Source: Kiritimatiellia bacterium
GTDB lineage: Bacteria; Verrucomicrobiota; Kiritimatiellia; JAAZAB01
NCBI GenBank assembly: GCA_028718125.1
Contig: JAQUMN010000013.1
Span: 1-64,000, forward strand
Reading direction: 5' to 3'
Length of the DNA: 64,000 nt
Part shown: positions 43,073-51,695 of the stretch, piece by piece
Layout of the letters: each line of letters begins with the position of its first letter
How positions within the stretch are numbered: the stretch's first letter is position 1
Notes under the pieces: model-generated
Seen by the model: only the letters and a program-made list of their open reading frames with translations
Database searches by the model: none
Told to the model about the DNA's origin: nothing
Program-made: the position numbers and the translations under genes

Positions 43073-46000
43073 ATGGCCATTCCTTTTACCCGTAAGATGC
43101 TGATGGACTGGGGCGGAGACGATGTGTTCCGCTCCGGCCTGGCCATGTTCGAGAAGGGCCTTGTCCAGGCCGTGACCTATGTTCCGCCCGTGGTCAAGGG
43201 CACGGTCAAGGTCGGCGCAGGAACGCTGGCCTGCCAGTTTACCCTGCGCCCGAAAGGGGGCGCCGAGAACCAGTGCCGCTGCTACAATTGCCGGGAGCGC
43301 TCCCTGACCTGCGTCCACATGATTGCCGTCGGCCTGGAACTTCTTCGCCGGCAGAGCGATCCCGATCGCGCGATAAAGATCCGGGAAGAACAGCGCCGCG
43401 CGGCGCGCCTGGCACAAGTGGACGAGGCAGCCTACCTTAAGCGCGTTCCGGAGGGCACGCCGAACGCCGTCGCCGCTTCCCTGTACCTGACCCTAGGCCG
43501 TAACTGGATGGCCGGATGCCGCGCCGGCCGCATTCCGCTCCGTTGTGAGATCGAATGCAAAGGCCGCCGGGCTGAGCCCGAAATCGTTTCCAGGAAGTTG
43601 TCGTTCGTGTTTCCGCCCCGGGATGAATCCTTGCTGTTCGTGCTGGAGGATATTTCGGAAGGTCCGCTGAAAGGCAGCTTGGAAATCGGGCTGAGGGATT
43701 TCGCCAATCTCCTGCAGATTCACGCGGGCAAACCCCTTGCCGTCGAGGGCGAAGAAAATCCCCTGATGATCAACACCGTTCCGCTGGTCTCCATCCTGAA
43801 ATTAGACATCGATAGCCAGGCAGGCGATCTGATCCTGGCGGTGCACAATGAGCTGCCGGTCAGCGGCGCGGCCGCGGCGCCCTTTTATATCGTTGCCGGG
43901 AAAACCGGCTGGGTTTTCGGCGCCGGTCAGTTCTGGCCGCTGGAGAAACTGCTCCCCATTCCTTTCCAGCCGCTCTATGTTCAGCCGGTGAACATCCCGC
44001 GTACGGCTGCGCTCCGTTTCATGAACATCGAGCTGCCGTTGCTCGTAAAACACATGCCGGTGGCGACCGAGCTCAGGCCCGACCTGTTCAGCATCGAACC
44101 GGCTGAGCCCCGGTTCCGGTTGGAGATGCGCGGCAGTCCCGTTTCGCTGGCCGCCACGCTGTATGCCGAGTATGGCGCAGTCACGGTGGTGGCCGGCAAA
44201 CCCGATCCGGTTGACCCGCTGGCCGTAGCGGATCCGGAAGATGTGTTCCGTTACCTTACCCGCAACCCAGAGCGCGAACAGCAGGCTCTGCAGCGGGTCA
44301 AAGCCTTTGGCTTCGGCGGAGAGCGCGGCGACGCCCTCACGCCGGTTGTCGGTGAGCGCGAGGTGCTCAATGTCCTGGGCAGCGGCATCCACGCCCTGCG
44401 CCGGCTCGGATGGAAAGTGGAATGCTCCGGCTCGGTGCAGCCGTTCATGGATTCGCTGGAGTCCGCCATGCCCGTGGTGCATGTTCAGGATGATGCCGGC
44501 GCCGGCTGGTTCGATGTCGGTTTTGCGTATGAAGATGGCCAGGGGCAAAGTTTATCCGAAGCCGAGATCCAAAGGGCACTGCTCAAGGGCGACTCCTTTA
44601 TCCAGAAGGGCGGCCGGACCATCCTGCTCGATTCCGGCGCGATCGAGTCGGCCCGCGATATCTTTGCCGACTGTGCCAGCGGCGAGGGCGCGCGCGCCGG
44701 CACATTCCGTCTCGATGGCGTATATGCCGCCTACGTCAAATCATCCCTGGATGCCCTGGAAGGAATTGATATCGAGGCGCGTCCGGAATGGATGGACAAG
44801 ATCCGGAGCCAGGAGAGTGGACGCCTGGTCCTGGAACCCGCCGTGTTGCCGCCGGACCTCGGAGCCGTCATGCGCCCGTACCAGAAGGATGGCGTCGCCT
44901 GGCTGAGGTTCCTGGAGCAGAACCAGTTTGGCGGCATCCTGGCGGATGACATGGGACTGGGCAAGACCCTGCAGGCCCTGGCGTGGCTGAGCCTGGCGCG
45001 GCGGCACGCGTCGGCAAAGGGCAAGCCGGCGCTGATTGTTTGCCCTTCAAGCCTGGTGGACAACTGGGCGGAGGAGTCCGCGCATTTCACGCCGCAGCTC
45101 CGCGTGCTTGTGATGAGCGGTGGCGAGCGGCACGAAAAGTGGAATGATCTTGACGAGGCCGATATTGTCGTTACCTCATATGCGCTGTTGCGCAGGGATA
45201 TCGAGTTGTTGGCCGCCCTGGACTTTGCCGCAGTTGTGCTTGACGAGGCCCAGCACATCAAGAACCGCTCTACCCAGAATGCCCAGGCCACCAAGCGCCT
45301 GAAAGCCGTCCACCGTCTCGTTCTGACCGGCACGCCGATCGAAAACAGCGTGGCCGACCTGTGGTCAATCATGGATTTTCTCATGCCTGGTTACCTCGGG
45401 TCCTATGAACGCTTTCGCCTTGGCTACGAGGCCCCCATTGCGCAGGGCGGCGAGGTGGCCGAAGCGGCGCAACTCAAGCTGCGCCGTAAGCTTCGGCCGT
45501 TCATGCTCCGGCGATTGAAGCAGGATGTCGCCAAGGACCTGCCGCCCAAGATCGAAAAACTGGCAACCTGCGTGATGACCCGCGACCAGCAACTCGTCTA
45601 TAAAAACCTGTTGCAGGCCTCGCAACGCAAGATCAGCGATCTGGTTGCGCGTAACGGCTTCCAGCGCTCACGCATGGAGATTCTCGTAACCCTCCTGCGC
45701 CTGCGGCAGACTTGCTGTCACCTTGAATTGCTCAAATTGAAAGATCTCGACAGCCAATATCCCTCGGGCAAGCTGGATCTTTTCTGCGAACTGCTCGACG
45801 AAGCGATTGATGGCGGCCACCGGGTGCTGGTATTCAGCCAGTTCACCTCCATGCTGGCCATCCTCAGGCGCGAACTGGAAAAGCTCGGGCTGACTTACAG
45901 CTATCTCGACGGCTCCACGAAAAATCGCCTGGCCGTCGTGAAGGAGTTCAACACCAACCGTTCAATCCCCGTGTTCCTGATCAGTCTCAAGGCCGGCGGC

Positions 46001-46276
46001 ACGGGCCTTAATCTTACCGGGGCGGACATGGTCATCCATTTTGACCCGTGGTGGAATCCGGCCGTCGAGGCGCAGGCTACCGACCGGGCTCACCGGATCG
46101 GCCAGCGCCGTACCGTCTACAGCCTCAAGCTGATTACCAAGGATACCGTCGAGGAAAAAGTCCTTGCCATGCAACGCCGCAAGCAAAGTGTTATCAACGC
46201 AACGCTGGCCGATGACGAACAGGTCATGCAGAAACTGACCTGGGAGGATGTCAAAGATCTTCTGAGCCTGAATTGA
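43073..46276 (+). CDS. SWIM-zinc-finger SNF2-family helicase-like ATPase
   Basis: A 1067-residue SNF2 ATPase with an N-terminal SWIM zinc motif: Cys68-X-Cys70, Cys80-X-His82 (also Cys73). The centre (about 200-560) is a beta-rich SNF2_assoc-type region. The ATPase core begins about 595, with Walker A ADDMGLGKT (Lys631) and the DEAQ box at 724-727; the C-terminal helicase lobe carries YLDGSTKNR and the DRAHRIGQ motif VI. Such proteins remodel DNA-protein contacts, perhaps RNA polymerase; the precise role is unknown. The upstream spacer is 147 bp, with no clear ribosome site before the ATG. Confidence 0.92.
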   Translation: MAIPFTRKMLMDWGGDDVFRSGLAMFEKGLVQAVTYVPPVVKGTVKVGAGTLACQFTLRPKGGAENQCRCYNCRERSLTCVHMIAVGLELLRRQSDPDRAIKIREEQRRAARLAQVDEAAYLKRVPEGTPNAVAASLYLTLGRNWMAGCRAGRIPLRCEIECKGRRAEPEIVSRKLSFVFPPRDESLLFVLEDISEGPLKGSLEIGLRDFANLLQIHAGKPLAVEGEENPLMINTVPLVSILKLDIDSQAGDLILAVHNELPVSGAAAAPFYIVAGKTGWVFGAGQFWPLEKLLPIPFQPLYVQPVNIPRTAALRFMNIELPLLVKHMPVATELRPDLFSIEPAEPRFRLEMRGSPVSLAATLYAEYGAVTVVAGKPDPVDPLAVADPEDVFRYLTRNPEREQQALQRVKAFGFGGERGDALTPVVGEREVLNVLGSGIHALRRLGWKVECSGSVQPFMDSLESAMPVVHVQDDAGAGWFDVGFAYEDGQGQSLSEAEIQRALLKGDSFIQKGGRTILLDSGAIESARDIFADCASGEGARAGTFRLDGVYAAYVKSSLDALEGIDIEARPEWMDKIRSQESGRLVLEPAVLPPDLGAVMRPYQKDGVAWLRFLEQNQFGGILADDMGLGKTLQALAWLSLARRHASAKGKPALIVCPSSLVDNWAEESAHFTPQLRVLVMSGGERHEKWNDLDEADIVVTSYALLRRDIELLAALDFAAVVLDEAQHIKNRSTQNAQATKRLKAVHRLVLTGTPIENSVADLWSIMDFLMPGYLGSYERFRLGYEAPIAQGGEVAEAAQLKLRRKLRPFMLRRLKQDVAKDLPPKIEKLATCVMTRDQQLVYKNLLQASQRKISDLVARNGFQRSRMEILVTLLRLRQTCCHLELLKLKDLDSQYPSGKLDLFCELLDEAIDGGHRVLVFSQFTSMLAILRRELEKLGLTYSYLDGSTKNRLAVVKEFNTNRSIPVFLISLKAGGTGLNLTGADMVIHFDPWWNPAVEAQATDRAHRIGQRRTVYSLKLITKDTVEEKVLAMQRRKQSVINATLADDEQVMQKLTWEDVKDLLSLN

Positions 46277-46337
46277 AGGAGGGGAAGAAAAGTGATCGAT
46301 CACGCATCCCGCAGCGTTAAAATAAAGGTAAGAACAG

Positions 46338-47684
46338 ATGAATTACTATGACATTTTCCCGCGCATGGTTCCATCCGACGAAGTGTCCGAGATCAGAATC
46401 CACCCCCGTTTTGAACATGCGGCTTTTCCATCACCGGATCTTATGGGCGTATTCTGCAATCCATTTGACGGTCTCGCCAAGGACGGTTCATACGCGCAAT
46501 ATTCATCGAAGCCGGATACCCATAAGGCGGAAGAATGGCATTTGGACGGAGGCGACCTCGTGATCCGTCATTATTTTGCCGGCGAACAGGAGTACAACAT
46601 TCGTGTGATGCTGAAAAAAGCCGACAATCCGAATTATTTGTTGACAAAAGAGTTCCGCATCTATTCCCTCAAAAACGATCTCTTCGCTCTCCGTCCGTTC
46701 AAGGGCGACTTCCATATTCATACGACACGTTCCGACGGCAAAGAATGTCCGTGTTATGTGGCGGCGCGGTATCGTCAGAAAGGTTTTGATTTTGCCGCGA
46801 TAACCGATCACCGCGAGTATAAACCCTCGCTGGAGGCAATCGAATACTGGAAGGAATTTAATCTTGATTTCAAACTTTACCCGGGTGAAGAGGTGCATGC
46901 GCCGGACAATCCGGTGCATATAGTCAATTTTGGGGGGAAATTCAGCGTCAATGCTAAATTCCGCGAAGACGAGGAAGCTTACCGCCGGGAAGTGCAGGCC
47001 ATCCTTGACGGCATGCAGGATAAAAATCCGAACGTGAACAATTTTGCCGTTGCGGCATCGGAATGGGTGTTCGACCGGATACGCGAAGGGGGCGGGCTGG
47101 CGGTCTTCTGCCATCCGTATTGGTATGCTTCGCAATTTGTCATCGACGAGGGGCTTACCGGCGCGATGTTCAAGCGGCGCAAATTCGACGCTTTCGAACT
47201 CATCGGCGGATTCTACCGTCACCAGTTCGAATCCAATAATATGCAGGTCGTGCGCTATTACGAGGAGCAGGCTAAAGGAAATAAATTTCCCGCAATCGGG
47301 CTCAGCGATTCGCACGGAACAGATCAATTTCTTAAGGGGATGGAATATGCCGGCAGCTCCGACAGGGATCTTTTTGGGTGGTATTATACGATTGTCCTCG
47401 CGAAATCGAACTCCGCGCTTGATATTATCGAAGCCGTGAAGAACTTTAACTCCGCCGCCGTCTGTGCGCCGTCCGGAGACATGCCGAAAATTTACGGAGG
47501 TTTCCGCATGGTGAAGTATGCCAGTTTCCTGATGCGCGAATACTTCCCGATGCACGCCATTTACTGTGAGCAGGAGGGCGCCTTGATGCTGGATCATCTG
47601 GCGGGAGAAAAGAAGGCTGCGGCAGCGCTAAAGCTGCTCAACGGCAGAACAGCGGATTACCGGGAAGCGAGCTTCAGAAAATAA
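46338..47684 (+). CDS. PHP-domain metallophosphoesterase-like protein
   Basis: A 448-residue protein. Residues about 1-110 are beta-rich; from residue 122 a PHP domain follows with all metal motifs: FHIHTTRSDG (His126, His128), ITDHRE, GEEVHAP, FCHPYW and SDSHGTD. PHP domains hydrolyse phosphoester bonds using three metals; members include histidinol phosphatase and polymerase subunits. The substrate is unknown. AAAGGTAAG precedes the ATG. It precedes a DMT transporter gene by 4 bp, suggesting co-transcription. Confidence 0.82.
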   Translation: MNYYDIFPRMVPSDEVSEIRIHPRFEHAAFPSPDLMGVFCNPFDGLAKDGSYAQYSSKPDTHKAEEWHLDGGDLVIRHYFAGEQEYNIRVMLKKADNPNYLLTKEFRIYSLKNDLFALRPFKGDFHIHTTRSDGKECPCYVAARYRQKGFDFAAITDHREYKPSLEAIEYWKEFNLDFKLYPGEEVHAPDNPVHIVNFGGKFSVNAKFREDEEAYRREVQAILDGMQDKNPNVNNFAVAASEWVFDRIREGGGLAVFCHPYWYASQFVIDEGLTGAMFKRRKFDAFELIGGFYRHQFESNNMQVVRYYEEQAKGNKFPAIGLSDSHGTDQFLKGMEYAGSSDRDLFGWYYTIVLAKSNSALDIIEAVKNFNSAAVCAPSGDMPKIYGGFRMVKYASFLMREYFPMHAIYCEQEGALMLDHLAGEKKAAAALKLLNGRTADYREASFRK

Positions 47685-47688
47685 GGCC

Positions 47689-48588
47689 ATGACTCTTCTT
47701 GCCTTTATCTTCGTGTTTTGTTCCGTATTTCTGCACGCAACCTGGAATTGCATCTCAAAAAGCGAGAGGCCGTCGCTGGCGTTCTATATGCTTATGTCGG
47801 GGACGTCGGCCTGCATCTTGCTGCCGTTTTTCGTATTTTCGGATTTACGCCTGACCGCTTTGCCGACGGCCTTTTTTTATCTTCTGTTTGCAAGCATAGC
47901 GGCAGAGGTGATGTATATGGCTGGATTGGCGTATGCTTACCGGAAAAGCGACATCTCGCTGTCATATCCGCTTGTGCGCGCGCTTCCGGTGCTGATGGTC
48001 GCCGCAATAACCGTGATCTTCGGGATAGGCAAGACTCCTGGTAAAACGGCGTTGTTCGGAATGCTGCTCATCTTCGTCGGCTGCTTGTTCATGCCGTTGA
48101 AAAGTTTCCGCGACTTCAATCTCAATCTTTACTGGAATAAAGTAATCGTATTCATTCTGCTTGGAGCGCTCGGGACAACGGGATATACTATTGCCGACAG
48201 CAGCGCCTTGACGTTGATCAAAAAGGTTTTTGAGCGTGAGCGCGTGATGGATGTGCTCGCTTACCTTTTTCTGATCGAATTCGGATTGTGCGTCGGGCAA
48301 ATGTTTTTCGTCTTTTCGATCAAATTGGAGCGCGCGGAGTTCAAGCGGCTTTTCATGCGCTCGATCTACCCTTGCCTTGCCGGCGTATGCGCTTGTTCCG
48401 CGTATGGGCTGGTTCTGCTGGCGATGCGACACGTCACCAACGTCAGTTATGTCCAGGCGTTCAGGCAAATGAGTCTGCCGCTGGGATTTTTGGCCGGCAT
48501 ATTAATCCTGAAGGAATCCGGCAATGTGCCGAAAACGGTTGGCATGATCCTTATCGTGGCCGGGCTGGTGACAACCTGTCTGGGCTGA
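47689..48588 (+). CDS. DMT-superfamily (EamA) transporter
   Basis: A 299-residue protein with about ten hydrophobic segments arranged as two five-helix EamA-like halves; the first starts TLLAFIFVFCSVFLHATWNC, and the last reads GMILIVAGLVTTCLG. DMT proteins export or import small metabolites. It starts 4 bp after the PHP gene, so the two probably share a metabolite or transcript. It ends 14 bp from the convergent isomerase gene. Confidence 0.85.
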   Translation: MTLLAFIFVFCSVFLHATWNCISKSERPSLAFYMLMSGTSACILLPFFVFSDLRLTALPTAFFYLLFASIAAEVMYMAGLAYAYRKSDISLSYPLVRALPVLMVAAITVIFGIGKTPGKTALFGMLLIFVGCLFMPLKSFRDFNLNLYWNKVIVFILLGALGTTGYTIADSSALTLIKKVFERERVMDVLAYLFLIEFGLCVGQMFFVFSIKLERAEFKRLFMRSIYPCLAGVCACSAYGLVLLAMRHVTNVSYVQAFRQMSLPLGFLAGILILKESGNVPKTVGMILIVAGLVTTCLG

Positions 48589-48602
48589 TCGCGAAGCATT
48601 CT

Positions 48603-49589
48603 TCACTTGAACGCTTCGTCAAAGACCCGGTTGGACGGGGCGAAGTCGATCTGGCGCACGAACCGGCAGGCTTCTGCCGCGCCGGTCTCACGATCCATGG
48701 CCGCGTCTTCCCATTCCACCGAAAGCGGCCCCTTATACCCGATGGCGTTTAAGGTGCGAATGATTTCCTCGAACTTGACGTTGCCCCGTCCCAAACTGCG
48801 GAAATCCCATCCGCGGCCGGACGTTCCGAAATTCAGGTAAGAAGCCAGGATGCCGCTGGTGCCGTCGAGCGTGAGGGCTGCATCCTTCATGTGTACGTGG
48901 TAAATCCGGTCGGGAAAGGCTTTCAGGAAACATACCGGGTCCACCATCTGCCATACCAGGTGGCTCGGATCAAAATTAAACCCGAATGTCGGGCGGTTTT
49001 TCAGGGCTTTCAGCGCGCGTCGCGCCGTGACGGTGTCGAAAGCGATTTCCGTGGGATGCACTTCCAGGGCGAATTTGACGCCACACTTGTCGAATTCATC
49101 CAGGATCGGGTTCCACAGCCGGGCAAAATAGTTGAAGCCTTCTTCAATCATCGCTTCGCTGACCGGCGGGAAGCTGTAAATCATATGCCAAATGGATGAG
49201 CCCGTGAAACCGTTGACCACCTTGACGCCGATATTTTTTGCGGCGTGGGCCGAGTCCTTCATCGCCTGGATTGCCCACTTGCGCTTGGCCTCCGCATTGC
49301 CGGCGCAGGCTTTGGGTGCGAACGCATCGGAACGCGAATCGTTGTTCGGGTCGCATACAAGTTGTCCGGCGAGGTGATTGCTGATGGCAAAAACCTTCAG
49401 TCCGTGATCGGCCAGGATTTCCACGCGGGTCCGGGCATATTTCTTGTCCTTTGCGGCGCGTGCCACGTCCAAGTGGTCGCCCCAGCAGGCCAGTTCCAGG
49501 CCGTCATAACCCCAGCCGGCGGCCTTTTTAGCGAGTTGTTCCAGCGGAATATCGGCAAATTGCCCGGTAAAAATAGTCAGAGGACGCAT
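48603..49589 (-). CDS. Sugar phosphate isomerase/epimerase (AP endonuclease 2-like TIM barrel)
   Basis: A 328-residue TIM-barrel protein: GYDGLELACWGDH near the N terminus, VVNGFTGSSIW, FALEVHPTEIAFD, FGFNFDPSHLVWQ, HVHMKDA and PLSVEWED with the usual His, Glu and Asp metal ligands. Start ATG 49589 follows a good GGAGG site. It lies downstream of a Gfo/Idh/MocA gene on the same strand, a frequent pairing in sugar or inositol oxidation. The gap between them (49590-49714) holds two hairpins. Confidence 0.87.
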   Translation of the reverse strand: MRPLTIFTGQFADIPLEQLAKKAAGWGYDGLELACWGDHLDVARAAKDKKYARTRVEILADHGLKVFAISNHLAGQLVCDPNNDSRSDAFAPKACAGNAEAKRKWAIQAMKDSAHAAKNIGVKVVNGFTGSSIWHMIYSFPPVSEAMIEEGFNYFARLWNPILDEFDKCGVKFALEVHPTEIAFDTVTARRALKALKNRPTFGFNFDPSHLVWQMVDPVCFLKAFPDRIYHVHMKDAALTLDGTSGILASYLNFGTSGRGWDFRSLGRGNVKFEEIIRTLNAIGYKGPLSVEWEDAAMDRETGAAEACRFVRQIDFAPSNRVFDEAFK

Positions 49590-49625
49590 GCTCTACCTCC
49601 ATGTTAATATTGTAATTTCCATTCA

Positions 49626-49692
49626 TAGCGGTTTTGTCGAACCGCGGCTACCTTAACAAGTTGTAGCGGCCGTTCGGTAGAACGGCAAAGTT
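49626..49692. other. Two hairpins in the gap between Gfo/Idh/MocA and isomerase genes
   Basis: TAGCGGTTTTGTCGAACCGC has a 7-bp stem, and GCCGTTCGGTAGAACGGC is a perfect 7-bp stem with a GGTA loop. Both lie between two minus-strand genes; they could be processing or attenuation sites or a repeat. Confidence 0.45.
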
Positions 49693-49714
49693 GCCGAAGG
49701 GTTTAATTTAATGA

Positions 49715-50863
49715 TTACAAGTTGATCCATTTTTTGGCGGAAAGTGAACTCTTGACGACCGCTTCCAGGAATGCCATTCCGCGGACACCATCGTGGACAT
49801 TTGGATAATCGCCTTGCTTGACCTTCCGGCCTGCGCCGGCCGCCTCGAGCGCGTCGTAAAACCGGCGATAGAGATTAGCAAAGGCGTCGTGAAAGCCTTC
49901 CGGATGTCCTGACGGCAGACGCGTTGCCGCGGTTGCGGCCTGGCCGACAAAGCTTGTGCCGCGCCGCTTGATTTCGGTCGCGCGATCAGTCCAATGGATA
50001 ATCAAGGTGTCCGGATCCTGCTGGCGCCAGATTACGGCGCCTTTTTCGCCATAGACCCGGATCGCGAGCGCGTTCTCTTCGCCCACGGCAATCTGGCTGG
50101 CCCAAAGCACCCCGCGGGCTCCGTTATCGAAGCGCAGCAGCACGCTGCCGTCATCATCCAGGGGTCGGCCTTTTACGAACGTGGTCAAGTCCGCGCACAA
50201 GGCCTTGATCTTAAGGCCGGTGATATACTCGGCCAGGTTTTCGCAATGCGAGCCGATATCGCCCATGCAACAGGTGGCCCCGGCGCGTTTGGGATCCGTG
50301 CGCCAGGCGGCCTGCTTCTGGCCGGTGGCCTCCAGGCGCCCGGCCAGCCAGCCCTGCGGATATTGCACCACGATGCGCCGGATTTTTCCCAGGCATCCGC
50401 CCCGTGCCAGGTCGCGGGCTTCCTTGACCATTGGATAGCCGGTGTAATTATGCGTCAGGCAAAACAGGCGGCCTGTTTTGCGCACTTCAATTTCCAGGCG
50501 CCGGGCCTCGGCCAGGGTTGTGGTCATGGGCTTGTCGCAGACGACGTTAAATCCAGCTGCCAGCGCGGCCATGGCCGCCGGATAGTGCATATAATTGGGC
50601 GTTACGATGACGACAAAATCCATCCGGTCGCTCTCTGGCAAGCGCCGCTCTGTAGCAAACATTTCCTTGAAACTGCCGTAGACGCGATGATCCGGCAGGA
50701 AGAATTCGCGTCCCGCGTCCCGTGATTTTTCCGGCGAGCGGCTGAACGCTCCGCAGACCAGTTCTGCGCGGCCGTCCATCAGCGCAGCGCGCCGATGTGC
50801 CGCGCCGATGAACGCGTCTTTGCCTCCTCCGACCATGCCCATGCGCCATTTGCGATTCTGCAT
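49715..50863 (-). CDS. Gfo/Idh/MocA-family NAD(P)-dependent oxidoreductase
   Basis: A 382-residue protein with an N-terminal Rossmann domain (MGMVGGGKDAFIGAAHR; VIVTPNYMH; VVCDKPMTTT, the EKP-like motif as CDKP) and a C-terminal alpha/beta domain with GDIGSHCENLAEYI, the family's catalytic GDHGxH region. Such enzymes oxidise or epimerise sugars and inositols. ATG 50863 follows GGGAGG; longer starts lack it. The adjacent isomerase is a natural partner for keto-sugar handling. Confidence 0.88.
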   Translation of the reverse strand: MQNRKWRMGMVGGGKDAFIGAAHRRAALMDGRAELVCGAFSRSPEKSRDAGREFFLPDHRVYGSFKEMFATERRLPESDRMDFVVIVTPNYMHYPAAMAALAAGFNVVCDKPMTTTLAEARRLEIEVRKTGRLFCLTHNYTGYPMVKEARDLARGGCLGKIRRIVVQYPQGWLAGRLEATGQKQAAWRTDPKRAGATCCMGDIGSHCENLAEYITGLKIKALCADLTTFVKGRPLDDDGSVLLRFDNGARGVLWASQIAVGEENALAIRVYGEKGAVIWRQQDPDTLIIHWTDRATEIKRRGTSFVGQAATAATRLPSGHPEGFHDAFANLYRRFYDALEAAGAGRKVKQGDYPNVHDGVRGMAFLEAVVKSSLSAKKWINL

Positions 50864-51341
50864 ATCCGGTGCCTCCCTGGTTGTTTGCACTGACCCCCGG
50901 CCGGGACTGTCTGTTGTTAAAATAGCATGGCAAGAAAAACTGTCAATGGTTTTGGCGACATGGCCTTGATGCTTCCGAGATGTGTCTTTGGTTGCTTGGT
51001 TATTAAATTTATGCCGGTATTATTTACTGGTTGGGCAAATGCGCGCGCCGCATTGGCGTGCCGGGTGCGTTCGTTAACTTCCCGGGCAATCTTTTGGCAT
51101 TCTACAGGATGATATTCGGGGATTTGGGAACGGAGAAGATGGAGGCGCGTATACGCGACATTGGCCAGAAAACGAGGTCAGCCGCCCGGATCAATGAACA
51201 GGGCTGCGTCATTCATGCCAAAACCAGCGGCGTCGCGGAGCTCCGCCCTCCAATATCGCGAAAATATTGGCATTCATGGAGGGTCGAGCTTCCGCGAGAC
51301 CGTTCTTGACGCAGCCCTGGGTCAATAAACAAGGCAAAGCA
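50864..51341. other. Long intergenic stretch without a recognised gene
   Basis: Apart from palindromic element copy 3 at 51201-51317, this stretch between the minus-strand oxidoreductase and tRNA-Arg shows only short frames without family features. A small plus-strand frame at 50927-51112 has no ribosome site and no recognisable motif. Confidence 0.4.
51201..51317. repeat. Palindromic 117-bp element, copy 3 (reverse orientation)
   Basis: Starts GGGCTGCGTCATTCATGCC and ends GTTCTTGACGCAGCCC, the reverse complement of copies 1 and 2. Its central part has CCCTCCAATATCGCGAAAAT and TTCATGGAGGG. It lies upstream of tRNA-Arg and downstream of nothing coding on the plus strand. Confidence 0.85.
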
Positions 51342-51369
51342 TTGATTCCTCCGCAGTATCTTCTATAAT
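51342..51369 (+). promoter_or_regulatory. Candidate sigma-70 promoter upstream of tRNA-Arg
   Basis: TTGATT at 51342-51347 and a consensus TATAAT at 51364-51369 are separated by 16 bp. It lies about 145 bp before tRNA-Arg and just after palindromic element copy 3, and is the best consensus promoter in the region. Confidence 0.5.
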
Positions 51370-51513
51370 GCCATGCAGGTATAAATATGCCTGCCCTTTG
51401 AGAAGTTATATTATTCGTTGAGCGGTTCGGCGCGCGAGGCGAGGCCCGCTGGTCCGGCAAATATAATGAAGCCCAAATCGGTTGTTGAACTTAAGCTTTT
51501 TAGCATATAACTT

Positions 51514-51587
<74 letters not shown>

Positions 51588-51695
51588 CCCGATTGGAAGA
51601 ATTGGTGATTGCTGATTTGTGACTCGCTTGGGCGAGGCGCTCCGGCGGAGCCTGGTTGAGGATTGCGAAAAGTGGACCTAACAAAAGGAATGCAT

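Noticed and set aside
50927-51112. A 61-codon plus-strand frame upstream of palindromic element copy 3
   Set aside because: There is no ribosome site, no known motif and no coupling to a neighbour.
51485-51511. TTGAAC/TATAAC pair right before tRNA-Arg as promoter
   Set aside because: The -10-like box ends 2 bp before the tRNA, so transcription would start inside it, and the spacer is 15 bp; the pair at 51342-51369 is better.
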